Source of the DNA: Geoanaerobacter pelophilus
GTDB taxonomy: Bacteria; Desulfobacterota; Desulfuromonadia; Geobacterales; DSM-12255
Direction of reading: 5' to 3'
DNA length: 64,000 bases
Assembly (NCBI RefSeq): GCF_018476885.1
Contig: NZ_JAHCVJ010000001.1
Location: forward strand, 558,001 to 622,000
Below the pieces are notes generated by a model. The model ran no database searches. It was not told the origin of the DNA and was given only the letters and a program-made list of their open reading frames with translations. The stretch's first letter is position 1, and each line of letters begins with the position of its first letter. The translations under genes were made by a program, and so were the position numbers. Below are positions 25,232 to 33,674 of this stretch, one piece after another.

Positions 25232-26947
25232 ATGAATTTAAAAACTATTTGCAGCGCCATGGCGCTCATGGTCAGCATCGCAGCACTATCCGCATGTGGG
25301 GGGGGGTCAGGCAGCGGCACCCCGGCAGCTTCAGGTGTCGCTACCGGAGTAATCACGGCAACCGGCGGCAGCTCCAGCGGTAAAGAGATCGCCATTGCCG
25401 GAGCAGCCCAAAGCGGCGCAACCATCCATATCAACGGCGCCGAATATGACCTGGACGGCAGTAGAATCAACAAAGACGATGACGACGACAATCTGGATGT
25501 GGGCATGGTAGTAACCGTCAAGAGCCATGACGGACAGGGCAGCGCTAAAAAAGCGCTTGAAGTCGATTGCGACCACCTGATCAAGGGACCGGTGGCATCA
25601 GTAAACGAGAATAACGGCTCACTGGTAGTCCTCGGCCAGACCGTCACAGTATCCGTAACCACGGTATTTAAAAGATTCAGCAATTTGGGAGATCTTTCCA
25701 GGAACGACCTGGTGGTAGTCAGCGGTTATAGCGACGCCAATGGTGCAATTCTGGCCACCAGGATCGAGCGCAAGAACAACCCGTTCAATGCCAACCAGAC
25801 CCCGGTAAAGCTTATCGGCACGGTAACCCAGTTAACTGGACAGAACCTGACCATCGGCGGGATGACCATTACCAGCGTGCTGCCTCTAAACCCACGCATC
25901 GGAGTAGGATCGCTGGTTAAGGTTCATGGAACCATAGCAACTGCAGACGGCCCGTTCACCGCAGCAAAAGTGGAGTTGAAATCGCGTGAGGTTGAAGATA
26001 TCGATCATGCCGAGATCGAAGGCATAGTGGCAAACCTCTCTCTCGAAGACAAAGCCTTCACCATTGGCAATATCACCGTGAATGCCGCTAATCTGAACAT
26101 CTCCGGACTGTCGATAAACGACCGGGTGGAAGTGGAAGGAAAACTCGTCAACGGTGTCCTCATTGCCTCGGAAATCAAAGTAATAAGCCACGGTACCGGC
26201 ACAACTCCTGCCCCAACCCCGACACCTTCAGCAACTGCCGGCCAGGCAGTGTTCACGGCAAATTGCAGCGGCTGTCACACCTTGACCGGCACCTCTGTCA
26301 TGAACCTTACCGCTAAAGGGGCCATGGTCAGCTCGAAATACCCGACCGCCGGCCAGGCCGGACATAACGGTAAAACTCTGTCGGCAACCCAGATCGCAGA
26401 TCTTGCCGCCTATTTGAATAACCAGACTCCTGCGCCAACCCCTACTCCCACACCAACCCCTACGCCGACCCCAACTCCTTCGGCAACAGCAGGGCAGACA
26501 GTATACACAGCAAATTGCGGTGGTTGCCATACCCTGACCGGCACCACCATCATGAACCTGGCAGCTAAAGGCGCCAAGGTCAGCCTGAAATTCCCGACTG
26601 CCGGGACAGCCGGTCACAGCGGCATCACCCTGTCGGCGACCCAGATTGCCGATCTGGCAGCCTACCTGAATACGCAGGCCGCGCCAGCACCGACGCCGGT
26701 TCCGACCCCAACACCGACGCCGACTCCTACCCCAACGCCAACACCGGTTCCTTCGGCAACTGCAGGGCAGACGGTATTCAACAGCAACTGCAGTGGTTGC
26801 CACACCCTTACCGGCACTTCGATCATGAACCTGACCGGCAAGAGCACCCTGGTCAGCTCGAAATTCCCAACCGCCGGCGCTGCCGGCCACAAGAGCATAA
26901 CCTTGTCGGCCACCCAGATCGCTGACCTCAAGGCGTTTCTCAAGTAG
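25232..26947 (+). CDS. Lipoprotein with DUF5666-like domains and three monoheme cytochrome domains
   Basis: A 571-residue exported protein. Lipobox ALSACGGG, then about 300 residues of repeated beta-rich domains of the DUF5666 type (for example VGMVVTVKSHD, GSLVKVHGTIATADG, INDRVEVEGKLVNG). Three near-identical cytochrome domains follow, each with one CxxCH (CSGCH, CGGCH, CSGCH), joined by proline-threonine linkers. All three end AGH-x3-TLSATQIADL, so a His sits where class-I cytochromes usually carry the distal Met. GGAGG lies 6 bases before the ATG at 25232. Expression should pass two riboswitch terminators. A cell-surface electron-transfer role is inferred. Confidence 0.92.
   Translation: MNLKTICSAMALMVSIAALSACGGGSGSGTPAASGVATGVITATGGSSSGKEIAIAGAAQSGATIHINGAEYDLDGSRINKDDDDDNLDVGMVVTVKSHDGQGSAKKALEVDCDHLIKGPVASVNENNGSLVVLGQTVTVSVTTVFKRFSNLGDLSRNDLVVVSGYSDANGAILATRIERKNNPFNANQTPVKLIGTVTQLTGQNLTIGGMTITSVLPLNPRIGVGSLVKVHGTIATADGPFTAAKVELKSREVEDIDHAEIEGIVANLSLEDKAFTIGNITVNAANLNISGLSINDRVEVEGKLVNGVLIASEIKVISHGTGTTPAPTPTPSATAGQAVFTANCSGCHTLTGTSVMNLTAKGAMVSSKYPTAGQAGHNGKTLSATQIADLAAYLNNQTPAPTPTPTPTPTPTPTPSATAGQTVYTANCGGCHTLTGTTIMNLAAKGAKVSLKFPTAGTAGHSGITLSATQIADLAAYLNTQAAPAPTPVPTPTPTPTPTPTPTPVPSATAGQTVFNSNCSGCHTLTGTSIMNLTGKSTLVSSKFPTAGAAGHKSITLSATQIADLKAFLK
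26429..26755 (+). repeat. Proline-threonine coding repeats between heme domains
   Basis: Two tracts (about 26429-26482 and 26689-26748) of a six-base period, CCNACN, encode (PT)n linkers. They are low-complexity spacers inside the gene, prone to length change between strains. Confidence 0.85.
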
Positions 26948-26963
26948 TTCCTGCAAATTAAAA

Positions 26964-26990
26964 GGGCCTGCGCAAGCAGGCCCCTCTTCT
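26964..26990. terminator. Terminator between the cytochrome gene and rsmI
   Basis: A perfect GGGCCTGC-GCAA-GCAGGCCC stem between converging genes, followed by CTCTTCT on the plus strand and preceded by AAAA, which gives TTTT on the minus strand. Confidence 0.75.
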
Positions 26991-26992
26991 AT

Positions 26993-27832
26993 TCAGCTCT
27001 TCCCCTCTTCTTTCAACCGGAGCGCCAGATCATAAACCACGCTCCGGGGCTGGTGGCTGGCTTCGGCTACCTGCCGCACCGCATCCTTGACCGTGGCCCC
27101 GTCAACCAGCAGGCCCCGCAACATTCCCTCAATATCCACCGGTTCCTCGTCCGCTGCTTCGCCTGGGGCTACCAGCAGCACCACCTCACCCCGAGCCGGG
27201 GTCTCGGCGTAATGTTGGACCAGCTCGGGGAGCAGTCCCCGGTTGAACTCCTCGTAGATCTTGGTCAGCTCCCGGCAGACAATAGCTTCGCGCGGACCGA
27301 AGATCTCGGCCATATCAGCCAGAGTAGCGGTCAAGCGGTGCGGTGCCTCATAGAATACCAGCAGCCGATGCTCCGCAAGAAGTTCCCTCAGTCGCTCCTT
27401 GCGCTTGCCCGATTTTGCGGGTAGAAAGCCGGCAAAGGTGAACTCGTCGGTCGGTAGGCCCGAGGCGGATAGCGCCGCCATGGTGGCCGATGCCCCTGGT
27501 ATCGGCACCACCGTGATCCCTTCAGCAGCGGCGGCCCGGATAATCCGGTAGCCGGGATCGGCAATGCACGGGGTTCCGGCATCGGTGACAATGGCTATTG
27601 ACTGACCGGCCTTGAGTTTTTCAATCAGATACGGGGTCTTGAGTGTTTCGTTGTGGTCATGATAGGCAGTAAGCGAGGTGGCAATCCCAAAGTGGCTCAG
27701 CAGCTTGCGGCTGTGGCGGGTGTCCTCGGCGGCGATCAGGTCAACCTCTTTCAGGATCCTGACCGCGCGAAAGGTCATGTCCTCCAGGTTGCCGATCGGT
27801 GTGGCAACGATATACAAGGTGCCCGATGACAA
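26993..27832 (-). CDS. rsmI: 16S rRNA (cytidine-1402 2'-O) methyltransferase
   Basis: RsmI (279 aa with this start) is a tetrapyrrole-methylase-fold enzyme that methylates the ribose of C1402 in 16S rRNA. Signatures: GTLYIVATPIGNLEDMTFRA, AAEDTRHSRKLL, VTDAGTPCIADPGYRI and PTDEFTFAGFLP. I place the start at a TTG (27832), one base after the nadE stop, because the family begins right there and no ATG or GTG is available. The open frame to 28036 upstream is antisense-like sequence inside nadE. Confidence 0.9.
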   Translation of the reverse strand: MSSGTLYIVATPIGNLEDMTFRAVRILKEVDLIAAEDTRHSRKLLSHFGIATSLTAYHDHNETLKTPYLIEKLKAGQSIAIVTDAGTPCIADPGYRIIRAAAAEGITVVPIPGASATMAALSASGLPTDEFTFAGFLPAKSGKRKERLRELLAEHRLLVFYEAPHRLTATLADMAEIFGPREAIVCRELTKIYEEFNRGLLPELVQHYAETPARGEVVLLVAPGEAADEEPVDIEGMLRGLLVDGATVKDAVRQVAEASHQPRSVVYDLALRLKEEGKS

Positions 27833-27833
27833 C

Positions 27834-28673
27834 TTACTTGCCCCAGTCGCGGGAATATCTGAAATCGCGGTCAATGGTTCTATTGGACACCTTGGCGATA
27901 ACCGGCAGGCGGCGTTTGAAGTGGGAGTTCTGCACCTTGGCGTAGATCTTATCGATGAAAGCGGCCTCGAAGCCGGCAGCCAGCAATTCAGAGCGGCTCT
28001 TGCGCAGGTCCACCATCTGATAAAGCAGTTCGTCAACCGCCTTGTAGGTGAACCCCAACTCCTGCTCGTCGGTCTGACCAGCCCAGAGATCAGCCGAAGG
28101 CTTCTTGTCTATCACCTCGCGCGGCACGCCCATCTCTTCGGAGAGCTGCCAGATCTGGGTCTTGTAGAGATCGCCGATCGGGTTCAGGGCGCTCGCCATG
28201 TCGCCGTAGAGGGTTCCATAGCCCAGCAGCAGCTCGGTCTTGTTGCTGGTACCGAGCACCAAGGCGCCCCGTGCTGCCGAGTGGTCGAACAAAATGGTCA
28301 TCCGCTCGCGGGCCATCTTGTTGCCACGCCGCATGGAATCGGCATCCGGGAACATTTCGAAATAGGCGTCCACCATCGGCGTGATACCAATGACGCAATG
28401 CTCGATGCCGAGTTGCTCCGCCACCAGCCGCGCATGGGCCTCGCTCTCCGGGTTGCTCTGCTTGTAAGGCATGATGATGGCCTGGACATTCTCCGGCCCG
28501 AGCGCTTCGGCAGCAAGATACGCCACCAACGCGGAGTCGATCCCCCCGGAAAGCCCAAGGACTGCCCTCTTCAAGCCGACCTTGTGCACCTCCTCAGCCA
28601 GAAAGCCGACCAGGATCCGGCGCACCAATGCGGCATTTATGGAAAGCCCTGTCACCTGAGTTGCATCAGACAT
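27834..28673 (-). CDS. nadE: NAD synthetase, ammonia-ligase domain protein
   Basis: A 279-residue N-type ATP pyrophosphatase that amidates nicotinate adenine dinucleotide to NAD. The P-loop [20 protein letters not shown] and [18 protein letters not shown] are complete. Glutamine-using bacteria normally have this domain fused behind a nitrilase glutaminase in one chain of about 540-650 residues. Here the glutaminase is a separate gene just upstream, overlapping by 8 bases. Both frames look complete, so this is probably a two-subunit enzyme. Confidence 0.93.
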   Translation of the reverse strand: MSDATQVTGLSINAALVRRILVGFLAEEVHKVGLKRAVLGLSGGIDSALVAYLAAEALGPENVQAIIMPYKQSNPESEAHARLVAEQLGIEHCVIGITPMVDAYFEMFPDADSMRRGNKMARERMTILFDHSAARGALVLGTSNKTELLLGYGTLYGDMASALNPIGDLYKTQIWQLSEEMGVPREVIDKKPSADLWAGQTDEQELGFTYKAVDELLYQMVDLRKSRSELLAAGFEAAFIDKIYAKVQNSHFKRRLPVIAKVSNRTIDRDFRYSRDWGK

Positions 28674-29526
28674 GAGCGCTCCTCCGTTCCTCTTCGATCC
28701 GCCGCAGTTCGCGAATGGTCAGCTCAAGATTTTCGTCGCGCAACAGCGGCGCAAAGATCCGCTCCCGCCGCAGCTCGCCATCGTCAACCCGCGCAGTTAT
28801 CAGTTCTTCTTCGAGCAGTTTCGCTCGAACCGTGCTGTCGCCCCCTGGCCTGACGATCTCCGACCCGCCCCAGAAGTTCACCCCGTCCTCATAGCCGACC
28901 CGGTTGCAGAACAGCACCCGACAAGAAAGGAACATGGCAGTGGTGGAGGTCAGACGCTGCCAGGCCTGAGCAGAGCCGAGACCGTCATCGGACGCAACCC
29001 CTCGTCCGGGACTGCTGGAGAGACAGAGGATGGTGGTGGCACCATCCATGGCCAGGGTATAGCTGGCGGAAAGGTGCCACATATCCTCGCAGACCAGCAT
29101 GCCGAACCGGCCAAAGCGAGTGTCAAAGGCGCGGAAACGGTCCCCGCAGGCGAGGTAGCGTTGCTCGTCGAACAGGCCGTAAGTTGGCAGGTAGACCTTG
29201 CGGTGCCGGTGCCTGATCTCACCATCTTCGAGATAAATGGCGCTGTTGAAAAACCTATAGTCCGCTGACTCCTCGACAAACCCCACGGCAATGCTGATCC
29301 GGCGCGAAAGGACCCTGAGCTTGGCGATCTCCGGGGAATCGATGCGCAACGCCACTTCCGGTACCAGGTCCTTCAGGAAATAGCCAGTCAGGGATAGTTC
29401 TGGAAAGATAACGAGATCGGCGCCACTCTCGATCGCCTGAGTAACAGACGCTTCGATGATTGCCAGGTTGTCGGATAAACAGCCTAATTTCGGCCTGATC
29501 TGGGCCAGGGCAACGGTGAACTCCAT
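28666..29526 (-). CDS. Nitrilase-fold glutaminase paired with NAD synthetase
   Basis: A 286-residue carbon-nitrogen hydrolase with the full Glu-Lys-Cys triad: E43 in [13 protein letters not shown], Lys in [18 protein letters not shown], and Cys in [10 protein letters not shown]. These match the glutaminase half of glutamine-dependent NAD synthetases. It overlaps nadE by 8 bases, so the subunits are probably translated together and ammonia passes between them. The alternative is an amidase of another substrate that merely neighbours nadE; the motif match makes that less likely. Confidence 0.9.
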   Translation of the reverse strand: MEFTVALAQIRPKLGCLSDNLAIIEASVTQAIESGADLVIFPELSLTGYFLKDLVPEVALRIDSPEIAKLRVLSRRISIAVGFVEESADYRFFNSAIYLEDGEIRHRHRKVYLPTYGLFDEQRYLACGDRFRAFDTRFGRFGMLVCEDMWHLSASYTLAMDGATTILCLSSSPGRGVASDDGLGSAQAWQRLTSTTAMFLSCRVLFCNRVGYEDGVNFWGGSEIVRPGGDSTVRAKLLEEELITARVDDGELRRERIFAPLLRDENLELTIRELRRIEEERRSAHV

Positions 29527-29596
29527 AAGTCGGAACTCCTTGGAATTTGTGCGGTAACGGTAACACAGTAGCAGCGGCTTTGCAACGAAAGGGAGA

Positions 29597-29986
29597 TCAA
29601 TAATTCAGGTCAAAGGCATTCTTGATATGGTCAAAAACCGGCTCTCTGTCACTCTGGATGGTAATGGCGATGACATCGAACCGTGCCGGTGCTTCAAGTT
29701 TTCGATGGCTGGCAAGCCAGGTAAGCGCTGCTTTCATGATCTGTCGTTGCTTGAACGGGGTAACGCTAAGCTGCGGCACACCATAGGATGCGGTTCTACG
29801 AGTCTTGACCTCGACAAAGACCAAGATTTTACCGTCACGGGAGATGATATCGACCTCACCACCCTTGCACCGGTAGTTACGCTCCAGGATCGCATAGCCT
29901 TGCTTCTCCAGAAAGGCGGCAGCCAGATCTTCGCCCCGACTGCCGAGCATTTGGTTGGCTCCGGTCTTTATCTCTACCGGTTTCAT
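29597..29986 (-). CDS. YraN/UPF0102 family nuclease-like protein
   Basis: A 129-residue protein with the restriction-endonuclease-like fold: LGSRGEDLAAAFLEKQGYAI, RNYRCKGGEVDIISRDG and LVFVEVKTRR give the E...D...ExK pattern. The biological role of this family is unsettled. The start MKPVEIKTG at 29986 overlaps the rnhB stop as ATGA, which decides it over the codon at 29995. The rnhB-yraN order is very common in bacteria. Confidence 0.92.
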   Translation of the reverse strand: MKPVEIKTGANQMLGSRGEDLAAAFLEKQGYAILERNYRCKGGEVDIISRDGKILVFVEVKTRRTASYGVPQLSVTPFKQRQIMKAALTWLASHRKLEAPARFDVIAITIQSDREPVFDHIKNAFDLNY

Positions 29987-30648
29987 GGAGCACACCCTGC
30001 CGGCCCACGGTCCAGGTGCTCCCTGACCCCGCGGAAGGTTTTCCGGTGGATTTCACACGGCCCAAGCTCGGCAATAGCGGCGAGATGCGCTGCACAGCCA
30101 TACCCTTTATGGCCGGAGAAGCCGTATCCCGGATAGCAACGATCGAAATCGTCCATCAGCCGGTCCCGGGTTACTTTGGCCACAATAGAGGCGGCAGCAA
30201 TGGAGGCAGAGAGGGAATCGCCTTTTTTGACGGTCTGCTGCGGAATTTTCGTCTGGATTTTACTGATGCCGTCGATCAGGAGATAATCTGGGGGTAACTG
30301 CAGGTTTGAGACGGCCTGTAGCATGGCGCTGAGCGTGGCCTGCAGGATGTTGATCCGGTCGATCAGGGAATGATCGGCGATGCCGACAGCCACGGCAAGC
30401 GCCTTGGCATTAATCTGTTCGATGAGGGTTTCACGCTTCTGTGGGGTCAGCTTTTTAGAGTCATCAAGCCCCGGGATAACCAGCCCGTGCGGCAGGATGA
30501 CGGCAGCAGCAACCACCGGCCCGGCCAGCGGGCCTCGGCCAGCCTCGTCAATTCCGGCAATCTGCAGGAATCCCCTGTTGCGCGCCCTGGCTTCAAAGGC
30601 GAAGAGGTCTCGTTCAGCTCCAGTTGTCGCGAAGAGTTCGAGATTCAT
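29983..30648 (-). CDS. rnhB: Ribonuclease HII
   Basis: RNase HII (221 aa) removes ribonucleotides from DNA hybrids. The catalytic DEAGRGPLAGPVVAAAVIL motif (Asp-Glu), DSKKLTP and the third Asp region (LLIDGISKI) are present, with KGDSLSASIAAASIVAKVTRD near residue 150. The N-terminus carries about 25 extra residues before the core. It lies downstream of rplS after a terminator-like hairpin. Confidence 0.96.
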   Translation of the reverse strand: MNLELFATTGAERDLFAFEARARNRGFLQIAGIDEAGRGPLAGPVVAAAVILPHGLVIPGLDDSKKLTPQKRETLIEQINAKALAVAVGIADHSLIDRINILQATLSAMLQAVSNLQLPPDYLLIDGISKIQTKIPQQTVKKGDSLSASIAAASIVAKVTRDRLMDDFDRCYPGYGFSGHKGYGCAAHLAAIAELGPCEIHRKTFRGVREHLDRGPAGCAP

Positions 30649-30654
30649 CCGGAC

Positions 30655-30686
30655 TCCAAAAGAAAAAGCCCCGGTGACCGGGGCTT
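30655..30686 (-). terminator. Hairpin between rplS and rnhB
   Basis: On the minus strand AAGCCCCGGT-C-ACCGGGGCTT is followed by TTTCTTTT. It is probably a partial terminator that lowers rnhB-yraN-nadE expression relative to the ribosomal genes. Confidence 0.75.
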
Positions 30687-30694
30687 ATCGTAGC

Positions 30695-31051
30695 CTATTG
30701 ACCTGCAACGTATTTCTTTTCGCGAATCCTGGCAGCCTTGCCGCGGAGTTTGCGCAGATAGTAAAGCTTGGCGCGACGAACCTGGCCGCGGGTCACTACT
30801 TCGATCGCCTCGATCGACGGGGAGTGGATCGGGAACACCCTCTCAACACCAACACCGTTGGAGATCTTCCGTACGGTGAAAGACTCACGAATGCCACCGT
30901 TCTGACGGCAGATTACGACTCCCTGAAAAGCCTGGATACGGCTCTTGTCACCTTCAACAATCTTGACCTGCACCTTGACCGTGTCGCCCGGCTTGAAGGG
31001 GACCACGTTCTTTTTCATCTGTTCCATTTCCATGTAATCGATTCTGTTCAT
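30695..31051 (-). CDS. rplS: 50S ribosomal protein L19
   Basis: L19 (118 aa) sits at the 30S-50S interface. [32 protein letters not shown] and [17 protein letters not shown] are diagnostic. GAGGAGG lies about 10 bases before the ATG at 31051. It belongs to the conserved rpsP-rimM-trmD-rplS cluster, here with a methyltransferase gene between trmD and rplS. Confidence 0.98.
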   Translation of the reverse strand: MNRIDYMEMEQMKKNVVPFKPGDTVKVQVKIVEGDKSRIQAFQGVVICRQNGGIRESFTVRKISNGVGVERVFPIHSPSIEAIEVVTRGQVRRAKLYYLRKLRGKAARIREKKYVAGQ

Positions 31052-31108
31052 CTCAGTACTTCCTCCTCTATTAATAGTTCTGATTTGGTATCCGGTTGTT
31101 GTTCAGTT

Positions 31109-31687
31109 TCATCTTCCGAAAAGCCGGTCTAGGTAAATCGATACTGCCGACCTAACTGAAAGATGATTATATTCACTGTTGCCGCTGATCGGTTCCAGTA
31201 CGAAATCTGCCTGATCAAAAACCTCTTCTGTCATCCCCCACCCCGTCCCAAAAAGGATCAGCATGGGGACTGCGGAACTTTCGATTTTCGCCCGCAACTC
31301 TTGGGCAGTTACCGAGTTGAGCCGCCCCTTGGCTCCGGTTACTACCAGCAGTGGCCGTGTACCAAAAGTCTCGGTCATTTCGGCAATGGCATCTTCAAGC
31401 CCGGAAAGCACCCGAAGCAACTCCAGTGCCTCTTTACGCCTGGGGTTGTAGCCAGCGCCCCACCCACCGAGCCAATGCACGCGAATTCGCTCGGCAAGCG
31501 CCTGTTGATCTGCGACCGGGGTAACGACAAAGTAACGACACAAGCCGAAAGTCTTCGCTGCCCGCGCTATGTCATGCAGATCCAGATTGGTGACAGCTGT
31601 TGTCACCACCTGCCGGTGCTTATCATAAACCGGATGATGAAGCAGCGCTACAGCCACCCGTGCCGCAGGGCTGTTTTCAGTGCTCAT
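31109..31687 (-). CDS. SAM-dependent RNA methyltransferase of the SPOUT type
   Basis: A 192-residue protein resembling the Methyltrn_RNA_4 family (SPOUT-like knot). Visible features: [47 protein letters not shown] and [15 protein letters not shown]. The start [11 protein letters not shown] at 31687 overlaps the end of trmD by 11 bases; the frame is open further upstream inside trmD but not family-like. The target nucleotide is not known to me; its place between trmD and rplS suggests tRNA or rRNA. Confidence 0.88.
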   Translation of the reverse strand: MSTENSPAARVAVALLHHPVYDKHRQVVTTAVTNLDLHDIARAAKTFGLCRYFVVTPVADQQALAERIRVHWLGGWGAGYNPRRKEALELLRVLSGLEDAIAEMTETFGTRPLLVVTGAKGRLNSVTAQELRAKIESSAVPMLILFGTGWGMTEEVFDQADFVLEPISGNSEYNHLSVRSAVSIYLDRLFGR

Positions 31688-32417
31688 GCCGCATCTCCAA
31701 GGCATGGGCAACCAGCGTGCGTTCTGCCGGAGTAAGCTGGGCATTGGCAAGCAGTTCCGGCCGGGCGGCCACAGTCCGAAGAATGGCCTGCTGACGGCGC
31801 CACTTGGCAATTTCCTGATGATTCCCGGATAACAGTACTTCAGGCACCTTCAACCCATGGAATTCAGGAGGCCGGGTATACTGCGGATATTCCAGAAGAC
31901 CATCGGAGAACGATTCTTCCACTGATGAATCATCACAGCCGAGTACCCCTGGCAGCAGGCGGCCGACAGCGTCCACAATGACCATGGCAGCCAGCTCGCC
32001 ACCGGTCAGGACAAAATCGCCGATCGAGACCTCCTGGTCGATACAGAGCTCGGTGACCCTTTCATCAATCCCTTCATAACGGCCGCAGACAATAATCAGT
32101 TCCGTCAATCCGGCAAGTTCCTTGGCCATTTCCTGGCTGAATGGAACCCCGCGGGGAGAAGTCAGAATAACTCTTGCTTCTGGACGCTTGGCCTTGACCG
32201 TCTCGATACAGGAGTAAAGCGGTTCGACCTTCATGACCATACCGGCGCCACCGCCATAGGGCGAATCATCGACAGTACGATGGCGGTCAACGGCATAATC
32301 GCGAATATTCCAGAGATTCAACTCAATCAGCCCGCGCTCAATTCCCCTGCCGATTATGCTATCGTTCAGCGGTCCGGCAACCATGTCAGGGAAGAGCGTC
32401 AGCACATCAAATTTCAT
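31677..32417 (-). CDS. trmD: tRNA (guanine-37 N1) methyltransferase
   Basis: TrmD (246 aa) methylates G37 next to the anticodon and prevents frameshifting. The trefoil-knot signatures [26 protein letters not shown] and [17 protein letters not shown] are complete, as is [13 protein letters not shown]. Its ATG overlaps the rimM stop (ATGA). The C-terminal domain has normal length. Confidence 0.98.
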   Translation of the reverse strand: MKFDVLTLFPDMVAGPLNDSIIGRGIERGLIELNLWNIRDYAVDRHRTVDDSPYGGGAGMVMKVEPLYSCIETVKAKRPEARVILTSPRGVPFSQEMAKELAGLTELIIVCGRYEGIDERVTELCIDQEVSIGDFVLTGGELAAMVIVDAVGRLLPGVLGCDDSSVEESFSDGLLEYPQYTRPPEFHGLKVPEVLLSGNHQEIAKWRRQQAILRTVAARPELLANAQLTPAERTLVAHALEMRHEH

Positions 32418-32935
32418 AGATCAAGCAATCCTTCAAGGGGGGTGACCTTCATAATGCGGCTAGTCAGGTCAATCTCCCTTACCACATCTACAAGCGCAGG
32501 GATCAGATACTCCCGCTTTCCGTTCCGGACAACATAAACATCATTGCTGCCGGTATCGAATATCTCCGAGAGAGTCCCAAGCTCAAGGCCATCATCGGTA
32601 ACAACCGTCAGCCCGATCAGGTCGTGCCAGTAATACTCGCCTTCGTCGGTCTCAGGCAACTGGTCTCGATGAATCACCAGTTCACGGCCTACCAGATGCG
32701 ACACATCGTTAATGCTGTCAAACCGTTTCAGCTTAACTATTGCCTTGCCGCCATGGAGCCTTGCAGAATCCATCTCTGCGTTGAGCACATCGCCGGTCGC
32801 ACCGCGTAATTGAAGCGTGCGAAGCCCCATCAGAGTGCCGTAATCACCGGAATAACAGTAAATCCGCAACTCGCCCCTGATTCCATGGGTTCCGGACACC
32901 TTCCCCAGAAGAATCAGATCGTCAGACAACTCCAT
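32414..32935 (-). CDS. rimM: Ribosome maturation factor RimM
   Basis: RimM (173 aa) helps mature the head of the 30S subunit through S19. The N-terminal [15 protein letters not shown] and the C-terminal PRC-barrel [17 protein letters not shown] with [15 protein letters not shown] are typical. It overlaps trmD (ATGA) and abuts khpA by one base. Confidence 0.96.
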   Translation of the reverse strand: MELSDDLILLGKVSGTHGIRGELRIYCYSGDYGTLMGLRTLQLRGATGDVLNAEMDSARLHGGKAIVKLKRFDSINDVSHLVGRELVIHRDQLPETDEGEYYWHDLIGLTVVTDDGLELGTLSEIFDTGSNDVYVVRNGKREYLIPALVDVVREIDLTSRIMKVTPLEGLLDL

Positions 32936-33165
32936 TACTCGACAATCTTTAGGATGGCCTTCTTGTTGTCCTTTGTGGAAACAGCATTGAGAAGGGTCCT
33001 GACAGCCTTGGCAGTCCGGCCTTCCTTGCCGATGATCCGCCCCATATCTTCCTTGGCAACCGTCAGCTTGATGACCAGCGTATCTTCCTCAAACTCTTCG
33101 CTGGTTCTGACCTGGTTTGGATCGTCAACAAGTGCCTTCGCGATGGTCTCTACGAGCTGTCTCAT
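32935..33165 (-). CDS. khpA: KH-domain RNA-binding protein KhpA
   Basis: A 76-residue single KH-domain protein (YlqC/KhpA). The GxxG loop is GRIIGKEGRTAKAVRTLL. The start MRQLVETIAKAL at 33165 has GAGGAAA 6 bases upstream; the frame is open to 33210. It lies between rpsP and rimM, its usual place. The 194-base gap to rpsP shows no recognised element. Confidence 0.93.
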   Translation of the reverse strand: MRQLVETIAKALVDDPNQVRTSEEFEEDTLVIKLTVAKEDMGRIIGKEGRTAKAVRTLLNAVSTKDNKKAILKIVE

Positions 33166-33359
33166 GTCGGTTTCCTCTGTGGGTGTGGAATTTCCGGCTG
33201 GCCGGGACAAAAAGCTGCTGTCAAAAGTTTACGTTGTTGGCATAACCAAGACCTAAAACGCAATTTGAGCACGCGCCTAAGTCGCCTCTTCCTCGCCTCT
33301 TCGCATCCATGTGAAGCACCTTCGTATGATCAGACCATATAACCCTGCTGATACTGTCC

Positions 33360-33629
33360 TTATGCTGCCTGCTTGGCGGCAAACTTAGCCCAGATACCGG
33401 TTGTCTTCAGCATCTGCTTAACAGTATTGGTAGGCTGTGCGCCGTTATTGAGCCACTCAAGCGCGCGGTCTTCTTCTATTTTTACAGCTGCAGGATTCTG
33501 ATTAGGATCGTAGGTGCCGACGTTCTCGATAAAGCGGCCATCTCTCCTGCAACGCTCGTCAGTGACGACAATCTGGTAAAAAGGTTTCTTCTTTGCGCCG
33601 CCACGGGCCAATCTGATCTTTACTGCCAT
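33360..33629 (-). CDS. rpsP: 30S ribosomal protein S16
   Basis: S16 (89 aa). The N-terminus [20 protein letters not shown] and the [19 protein letters not shown] stretch identify it. GGAGGAAA lies just before the ATG at 33629. It follows ffh by 45 bases. Confidence 0.98.
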   Translation of the reverse strand: MAVKIRLARGGAKKKPFYQIVVTDERCRRDGRFIENVGTYDPNQNPAAVKIEEDRALEWLNNGAQPTNTVKQMLKTTGIWAKFAAKQAA

Positions 33630-33674
33630 TTCTTTCCTCCTGATGTCGACTTTGTGTCGATGTGTAATTATCGG

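Noticed and set aside
26429-26755. Short-period tandem repeats that could suggest a CRISPR or minisatellite
   Set aside because: The period is six bases, in frame, encoding Pro-Thr linkers; there are no unique spacers.
26228-26956. A Gly/Cys/Arg-rich 242-residue minus-strand frame
   Set aside because: It is the reverse of the Pro-Thr linkers and heme domains; the plus-strand cytochrome gene explains the region.
28037-28558. Extra minus-strand frames inside nadE suggesting a longer rsmI
   Set aside because: The RsmI family begins at the TTG just after nadE; the upstream extension is nadE read in another frame.
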